Assembly (NCBI GenBank): GCA_020630115.1
Contig: JAHDCA010000015.1
Span: forward strand, 1 to 10,908
DNA: 10,908 nucleotides
DNA from: Candidatus Dojkabacteria bacterium
Lineage (GTDB): Bacteria; Patescibacteriota; Dojkabacteria; SC72; JAHDCA01
Direction: 5' to 3'
In this document: piece after piece, positions 6,904-10,908 of the stretch
Layout of the letters: each line of letters starts with the position of its first letter
Numbering within the stretch: the first letter of the stretch is position 1
Notes under the pieces: model-generated
Databases searched by the model: none
Seen by the model: only the letters and a program-made list of their open reading frames with translations
Told to the model about the DNA's origin: nothing
Made by a program: the position numbers and the translations under genes

Positions 6904-6957
6904 ATAGCAGGTCGACAAATTGATAGAGCTCGCAATCAACTTGCCGACACATGCTAT
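6904..6957. terminator. Long hairpin downstream of pyk, possible terminator
   Basis: ATAGCA (6904-6909) pairs with TGCTAT (6952-6957), and GTCGACAAATTGAT (6911-6924) pairs with ATCAACTTGCCGAC (6935-6948). The two non-Watson-Crick positions are G:U in the minus-strand RNA and A:C in the plus-strand RNA, so the stem is better in pyk-sense RNA. The loop is 10 nt. It begins one base past the pyk stop codon. On the plus strand the stem runs straight into TTTT; on the minus strand AAAAG follows, so it is not a classic intrinsic terminator for pyk and may instead stabilise or process the 3' end. Confidence 0.45.
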
Positions 6958-6958
6958 T

Positions 6959-8326
6959 TTACACTAAACTAGAGATTGATAGGTCTACCCTACCATCACC
7001 GTTCATGTCTGTAATTATAACAACTTTTTGACCTTTTTCTAACCCATAATCTTCACCTACTAGTGACATCTCTTTTGATTCATCAACCACTGTGATAACA
7101 CCTCTGTAAAATCTGAATTTTCTTGCATTTTCATAGCTGCTAGTTACTACCCATAATTTACCGTTTCTTCTATGTCTAGCTATTGAACCAACTGTCTCGA
7201 TTTTGTCAGTTTTGATAATAACACCGTCTAATTCAAGACTTTCGGCGATTTCGAAACCGTGTCTAGCAATTTCATCTACCTCATCACCTGCATTTGTAGG
7301 GCTTACAACAACATCTGCCATATACTCCTTCTCTGTCTCTTTAGCGATTCTTGCCATAACTTCAACTACGCCAATAGGGTGATCACCAACACTTGTCTCC
7401 GCAGAAAGCATAACTGCATCAGTTCCATCATAAACTGCATTTGCTACATCTGATGTTTCAGCTCTGGTTGGGTATGGATTAGTTTTCATACTTTCAAGCA
7501 TCTGTGTTGCAACTATCACTGGTTTACCAGCGTTTCTGCATTTGTATACCATCATTTTCTGAATTGCAGGTACTTGTTCTAAAGGCACTTCAACTCCCAT
7601 ATCCCCTCTTGCAACCATTACTCCATCAACGATCTCTAGTATTTCATCGAAATTGTCGACTCCTTCACCATTTTCAATCTTTGCAATGATCTTTATGTCT
7701 GAGTCACCAATAACCTCTCTTATCTCTTTAACATCATTTACATTTCTAATGAAAGAAGCTGCAACCCAGTCGTAACCTAACTCGACTCCAGCAGTGATGT
7801 CTTCAATATCTTTCTCACTTAACCCGCCGAAATCAATACTAACTTTAGGTACATTTAGACCTTTTTTGGTTCCTAACTCGCCACCATCAATAACGATGCA
7901 GTTAACAAACTCACCACTGATTCCTTCAACCTTTAGTGTTATGTATCCATCATCAAGTAAGATCATGTCTTCAGCTTTTACTTGGCTTGAGAAGTTCTTG
8001 TATGTTAGTTTAATTCTCTCCTCTGTTGAGTCACCATGGTATTCTGAGCCTACAAGTTGGATCTTAGAACCAGTTTTGATCATCATTTTTTCATCATAAC
8101 CTGTTGTCCTGATCTCATGACCTTTTGTATCAAGCATAAGGATAATTTCATCATCTATATCTCTAAAGAATTTGTGCATTCTTTGAATTTCAGGAACGTC
8201 TGCGTGTGATGCGTTGATTCTTGCTACTGTTAAACCATGGCTGATCATCTCTCGAATAACGTCTGCATCCCATGTTGAGGGGCCTATTGTGGCAATTATC
8301 TTAGTATTTGGGAGATTGTTTTGCAT
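6959..8326 (-). CDS. pyk: Pyruvate kinase
   Basis: Converts phosphoenolpyruvate and ADP to pyruvate and ATP, the last step of glycolysis, in the cytosol. 455 residues, at the short end of the bacterial range (about 470). The (beta/alpha)8 barrel carries KIIATIGP (9-16), RINASH (36-41), LDTKG (65-69), KGLNVP (155-160), SFIRNVNDV (191-199), the catalytic lysine in IIAKIEN (K216) with metal ligand E218, ARGDMG with D242, VATQMLESM (272-280) and PTRAE...DGTDAVMLSAET. The B domain is roughly 70-165; the C-terminal domain begins near 345. Differences from the usual motifs are RINASHAD for RxNFSHG and DTKGHEIR for DTKGPEIR, though the metal-binding N38, S40, D66 and T67 are kept. The last 16 residues, DMNGDGRVDLSI and on, replace the usual Gly-rich ending and resemble a calcium-binding loop. 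Divergent from the membrane-protein/secG operon; its promoter is not clear. Confidence 0.96.
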   Translation of the reverse strand: MQNNLPNTKIIATIGPSTWDADVIREMISHGLTVARINASHADVPEIQRMHKFFRDIDDEIILMLDTKGHEIRTTGYDEKMMIKTGSKIQLVGSEYHGDSTEERIKLTYKNFSSQVKAEDMILLDDGYITLKVEGISGEFVNCIVIDGGELGTKKGLNVPKVSIDFGGLSEKDIEDITAGVELGYDWVAASFIRNVNDVKEIREVIGDSDIKIIAKIENGEGVDNFDEILEIVDGVMVARGDMGVEVPLEQVPAIQKMMVYKCRNAGKPVIVATQMLESMKTNPYPTRAETSDVANAVYDGTDAVMLSAETSVGDHPIGVVEVMARIAKETEKEYMADVVVSPTNAGDEVDEIARHGFEIAESLELDGVIIKTDKIETVGSIARHRRNGKLWVVTSSYENARKFRFYRGVITVVDESKEMSLVGEDYGLEKGQKVVIITDMNGDGRVDLSISSLV

Positions 8327-8334
8327 TTATTGTA

Positions 8335-8363
8335 TTGAAAAATTTATTTTATAACGATATATT
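8335..8363 (+). promoter_or_regulatory. Sigma-A-type promoter of the secG operon
   Basis: TTGAAA (8335-8340, five of six) and TATATT (8358-8363, five of six) are separated by the ideal 17 bp. Transcription would start near 8370, about 7 nt before the ATG at 8377, so the mRNA is nearly leaderless. It sits in the 50-bp spacer shared with divergent pyk, so the two promoters must overlap or face each other. Confidence 0.7.
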
Positions 8364-8376
8364 ATTTCAGAAAATC

Positions 8377-8778
8377 ATGAAAAGTACAGTCAAATTTATG
8401 ATCATATCAACTTTAATTGCACTTATGTTGTGCAACTATTTTGAGAACTTTGTTTTTACAACTTTGCAGGATAAGAATCTGTTTCTCGTTGGTTTTGGAT
8501 TCATCTGTTACTTTAATGTTGCAGTGTTAGATTTTTTTAGAATTACCGAGAATTATGTCACGGCAGTGCTGATGTACTCTTTGATTGGATTTGTTTATCT
8601 GGTTGGGATGGACTTTATCTTCGATACTTTCTTGATAGTTGACTTTGCTTTCCCAGGTTACTTCATTGGTAATATCGGTGTTGACCCACTAGTGATTAAT
8701 AGCTATGTTGCATGTGCAATATTTACAACCCTTTGTGGCATATTATTTAGGATAATGTATAATTTAGATTATGAATGA
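8377..8778 (+). CDS. Four-helix integral membrane protein of unknown function
   Basis: 133 residues with four predicted membrane helices (about 5-20, 35-54, 62-82 and 107-126) and little soluble sequence; a short Asp-rich loop lies between helices 3 and 4. I do not recognise the family. Size and topology recall small phage-holin-like or YvlD-like four-helix proteins, but no diagnostic motif is visible. I chose ATG 8377 because an in-frame ATG at 8308 would overlap the divergent pyk coding region and lie upstream of the promoter; the 8377 start gives the usual Lys-then-hydrophobic N-terminus. Its stop overlaps the secG start by 8 bases (ATGAATGA), so the two are translationally coupled. It may work at the membrane with the Sec channel or the binding protein downstream, but that rests on position only. 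Confidence 0.8.
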   Translation: MKSTVKFMIISTLIALMLCNYFENFVFTTLQDKNLFLVGFGFICYFNVAVLDFFRITENYVTAVLMYSLIGFVYLVGMDFIFDTFLIVDFAFPGYFIGNIGVDPLVINSYVACAIFTTLCGILFRIMYNLDYE

Positions 8779-9007
8779 TAACCTATACAACGTACTTCTT
8801 TATAGTCAAATAGTAGTAAGTCTTTTGTTAATAATTTCGATTATTCTTCAGAACCGAGCTGAGGGCATGGGTGGATTGATACCTGGTGGAGGCGGTGGTG
8901 AAGTCTTTAGAACTAAGCGAGGAATCGAGAAGTTCTTATACTACGCAACTATTGTACTAATTGTAGCTTTTGCAACACTTTCAATGGTTCTAGTGAAGTT
9001 TAACTAA
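8771..9007 (+). CDS. secG: SecG, preprotein translocase subunit
   Basis: Small accessory subunit of the SecYEG channel that helps SecA-driven export. 78 residues, typical for the family, with two membrane helices (about 6-26 and 54-75) joined by a Gly-rich cytoplasmic loop. Family landmarks are seen in order: IILQNRAEGMGGLIPGGGGG (26-44) and then the FRTKRGIEKFLYYAT stretch leading into helix 2, matching the SecG pattern LLQ...G...GGGG...RRG.EK.L...T. It overlaps the preceding membrane protein by 8 bases and precedes the binding-protein gene by 17 bases, so it is the middle gene of a three-gene operon. No Shine-Dalgarno is visible. Confidence 0.93.
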   Translation: MNDNLYNVLLYSQIVVSLLLIISIILQNRAEGMGGLIPGGGGGEVFRTKRGIEKFLYYATIVLIVAFATLSMVLVKFN

Positions 9008-9024
9008 GTAAACCTTTACTATTA

Positions 9025-10698
9025 ATGATTTATCGATTTAGAGAATTTTTCTGGAATTTACCTGATAACTTTGTGATATTTGTTGCAAGTATTCAGCCAT
9101 TTTTCTCTATAGTAGTAGCCAGTGTATTCGCAATCTTGTTGATTGGTAATTTCGAAAATGATTTCGTAAGAGATTTACTCAAAGATTCTGAGTCTAAGCA
9201 GATAACTGAAGGTACATATGGATTTGTTGAGCAATTAAATCCATTATTATTTAACTCCCAAGATTACTTTATAAACCCTGCGCTTGGTGATGTAGCCGAG
9301 CTTGGTCTTGAGAAGCTTCATAATCTTGATAAACAAGGTAATCCAACTCCAGCGATCGGTTCTGAGTTCTCAACTACTGATGGAGGTAAGACTTTTGTAA
9401 TTAAGATCAATCCAGACCTTAATTGGTCTGATGGTAAGCAAATTACAGCAAAGGATGTCGTTTATACATTTAACGCTTCTAAGAGTATAAATCGAGCTGA
9501 CTCAGTTGGATCAAAATTTGATAATATTAATATTACACAGTCTGGGGAATTTGAAGTTAGATTTGAATTGTCGAATTTGATAGAAGGTCAGGAAAGTATT
9601 GGTAATTTTTACGAGTTGATAACTTTTTATGTTCTGCCTGAGCATGAGTTAAAGAAGTATGAGCAGGACTTTGAGGGCTATGATTACTTGCTGAGTAAAG
9701 TTGGTGCAGGCAATCTACGACTAGATGATATTGTAGGTAATTCTTTTGAATTTGTAGTTAATGAAAATTGGGAGAACTCTGATTTTTCCATAGATAACTA
9801 TTCATATAAGGTTTTCAACGATCGGGAAAAACTGGACTTTGCTTTTTCAAATGGTGATATTGATGTTGTGTCGCATAGCCCAAGTCTGATAAGTGATTTG
9901 GAGTCTCAATACTCAAATTTTGAGATTGTTAAAAATGATCTACCATTTGAGAAGAAGCTTCTATATTTCAACACACAAAATGATACACTTGCTAATGAAG
10001 ACTTAAGAATTGCCCTATCGTATCTGTTTGATGACGCAAAATTTTATGAAGAAAATGATTTTATTGACCTTGAGAGTACAAACGGTCCTATAAATGATTT
10101 CTCATGGGCATTTAGTAAAGATGATGACAATAAGCAATTCGAGTTTAACAAGGATCTCTTCGACTTATACAAGAAGGAATCAGGATTAGAATTCTCAGTT
10201 GATTCTCCTCTTAGTTTGGAGCTTGCTTATCTTAAAACTGATGAAAATATATTGATCGCTGACTTTCTTGCTCAGAACTGGAAAGATCACGGCATAAACT
10301 TGTCTGTAAAAGAGATTTCATACGAAGTTTTAACTGGTGAGCTATTACAGAGAAGAAATTTCGATATGCTTTTACTTGAGACATCATTTTCAGTTGACCC
10401 AGATCAGTTCTCTCTGTGGCACACTTCTCAAATTGATAATCAGGGTCTTAACTTTGCTGGATTGAGCTTTGAAAATATCGATAAGACTCTTGAAGAAGGT
10501 ATCTCTTTGTATACTAGAACTCAGAGGAAAGACGCCTACAATAAGTTCCAGATAAGTTTTACAAATAGACCTCCAGTTATATTTATCGGTCAGAGACAGT
10601 TCCCGTTGTTAGTAAGAGATGGTATCAATGGTTTTGAGGATTTAGAAATTAATTACGCTAGAGAGCGTTTCGAGAATATTGAACAGGTAAAGTTCTAA
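9025..10698 (+). CDS. Membrane-anchored family 5 (peptide-type) substrate-binding protein
   Basis: Extracytoplasmic solute-binding protein of the OppA/DppA type, which binds peptides or similar ligands for an ABC importer. 557 residues. The N-terminus has a basic/aromatic stretch and one hydrophobic helix at about 25-41 with no lipobox cysteine, so it is probably anchored by an uncleaved helix and not by lipid. The family 5 signature is at 132-149 (LNWSDGKQITAKDVVYTF), preceded by LEKLHNLDKQGNPTPAIGSEF and GGKTFVIKI; the C-terminal part, with FDMLLLETSFSVDPDQFSLWHTSQ (about 449-472), is also typical. No permease or ATPase genes lie next to it; instead it follows secG by 17 bases. It may serve a transporter encoded elsewhere, or act in protein export or surface peptide capture; the last is inference. 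Confidence 0.92.
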   Translation: MIYRFREFFWNLPDNFVIFVASIQPFFSIVVASVFAILLIGNFENDFVRDLLKDSESKQITEGTYGFVEQLNPLLFNSQDYFINPALGDVAELGLEKLHNLDKQGNPTPAIGSEFSTTDGGKTFVIKINPDLNWSDGKQITAKDVVYTFNASKSINRADSVGSKFDNINITQSGEFEVRFELSNLIEGQESIGNFYELITFYVLPEHELKKYEQDFEGYDYLLSKVGAGNLRLDDIVGNSFEFVVNENWENSDFSIDNYSYKVFNDREKLDFAFSNGDIDVVSHSPSLISDLESQYSNFEIVKNDLPFEKKLLYFNTQNDTLANEDLRIALSYLFDDAKFYEENDFIDLESTNGPINDFSWAFSKDDDNKQFEFNKDLFDLYKKESGLEFSVDSPLSLELAYLKTDENILIADFLAQNWKDHGINLSVKEISYEVLTGELLQRRNFDMLLLETSFSVDPDQFSLWHTSQIDNQGLNFAGLSFENIDKTLEEGISLYTRTQRKDAYNKFQISFTNRPPVIFIGQRQFPLLVRDGINGFEDLEINYARERFENIEQVKF

Positions 10699-10768
10699 AA
10701 GATGAAGTTGGTCTCAATCTAAGCAGCTCTTTAAACTAGAGTTCATGTTCAATAAAGTTATTTTAGTT

Positions 10769-10908
10769 CTATTTGATCTCTATTGAGATCTTCGACTTGG
10801 ATGGTTTTGGTTTGTCTGGAACCTTTGGTAAGCCAGTTAAGTTACTTTTGCTTGAAGATTTGGAAGATTTGGAAGATTTGGAAGATTTGGAAGATTTGGA
10901 AGATTTGG
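10769..10908 (-). CDS. C-terminal end of a Lys/Ser-repeat protein (5' part off window)
   Basis: Only the last 46 codons plus a stop (TAG, 10769-10771) are visible. Reading from the window edge, the frame gives six Lys-Ser-Ser repeats, then SSKSNLTGLPKVPDKPKPSKS and KISIEIK at the end. The tail is strongly basic, low in complexity and Pro/Lys-rich, like a disordered linker or a nucleic-acid- or surface-binding tail; no domain can be named from this fragment. It converges on the binding-protein gene with 70 bp between the stops. The opposite strand is also open through the repeat (Glu-Asp-Leu repeats) but has no ATG, so the minus reading is preferred. Moderate confidence, since the fragment is short and the repeat is unbiased between strands. 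Confidence 0.6.
   Translation of the reverse strand, partial: KSSKSSKSSKSSKSSKSSSKSNLTGLPKVPDKPKPSKSKISIEIK
10854..10907. repeat. Six perfect copies of a 9-bp tandem repeat
   Basis: GAAGATTTG is repeated six times without a mismatch and runs to the window edge, so the full number may be larger. On the minus strand it encodes Lys-Ser-Ser; on the plus strand Glu-Asp-Leu. The identity at every position, including synonymous ones, points to recent slippage expansion in a coding minisatellite, which changes length without shifting frame. Confidence 0.95.

Noticed and set aside
8308..8376. Upstream in-frame ATG as the start of the four-helix membrane protein
   Set aside because: It would overlap the divergent pyk coding region by 19 bp and begin upstream of a promoter with ideal 17-bp spacing. 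The extra 23 residues look unlike a natural N-terminus.
10775..10790. GATCTC-TATT-GAGATC hairpin as terminator of the binding-protein operon
   Set aside because: The stem is only 6 bp, there is no T-tract beyond two bases, and it lies inside the convergent reading frame. It could still weakly pause transcription.
10854..10907. CRISPR-like array at the right edge
   Set aside because: The 9-bp units are contiguous with no spacers; it is a coding tandem repeat.
10767..10908. Plus-strand open frame with Glu-Asp-Leu repeats at the right edge
   Set aside because: It opens after a TAG and has no ATG, and it would start only 60-90 bp after the binding-protein stop with no promoter. The minus-strand frame ends in a proper stop after a plausible Pro/Lys tail.
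1..10908. Alternative genetic code (UGA as glycine, known in some Patescibacteria)
   Set aside because: Conserved genes run full length without in-frame UGA, and the four-helix protein ends at a TGA that overlaps the secG start as a normal stop.

Overview
The window looks like a piece of a small, AT-rich bacterial chromosome read with the standard code: every complete ORF ends at TAA, TAG or TGA, and no frame needs recoding. Reduced, unusual versions of core genes, many short spacers, two genes for unknown membrane proteins among cell-wall genes, and no visible Shine-Dalgarno sequence before any of the ten start codons suggest the Patescibacteria/CPR radiation. That placement is inference; the sequence does not fix a phylum. 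No phage, insertion sequence or CRISPR array is visible.

Left part (1-6278, all minus strand). From upstream to downstream the order is an FtsW-type SEDS glycan polymerase, two single-pass membrane proteins of unknown function, MurG, then a Clp-family AAA+ unfoldase cut by the window edge. ftsW, the two unknowns and murG look like one cell-wall cluster: lipid II is completed by MurG and polymerised by FtsW. The two unknown proteins share a C-terminal ending and an internal motif, so they look like diverged tandem paralogues. The clp gene has its own sigma-A-like promoter, and a CIRCE operator (HrcA site) with exact N9 spacing overlaps the -35 box, so this gene is probably heat-shock controlled.

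Middle (6279-8326). A small plus-strand rubredoxin-like protein is divergent from ftsW. Then come minus-strand tRNA-Leu(UAA) and tRNA-Cys(GCA), both with encoded CCA, and pyruvate kinase. Two long imperfect hairpins lie in the spacers, one between the tRNAs and one between tRNA-Cys and pyk.

Right part (8327-10908). A strong plus-strand promoter drives a four-helix membrane protein, secG (overlapping it by 8 bases) and a membrane-anchored family 5 peptide-binding protein with no permease genes beside it. A convergent minus-strand gene enters from the right edge. Only its last 46 codons are visible, beginning with a Lys-Ser-Ser repeat encoded by a perfect 9-bp tandem repeat.

The best candidates for something undescribed are the paralogous pair between ftsW and murG, the Clp protein that combines a ClpC-like N-domain and short middle domain with no recognisable ClpP-docking tripeptide, and the secG-linked membrane/binding-protein operon.
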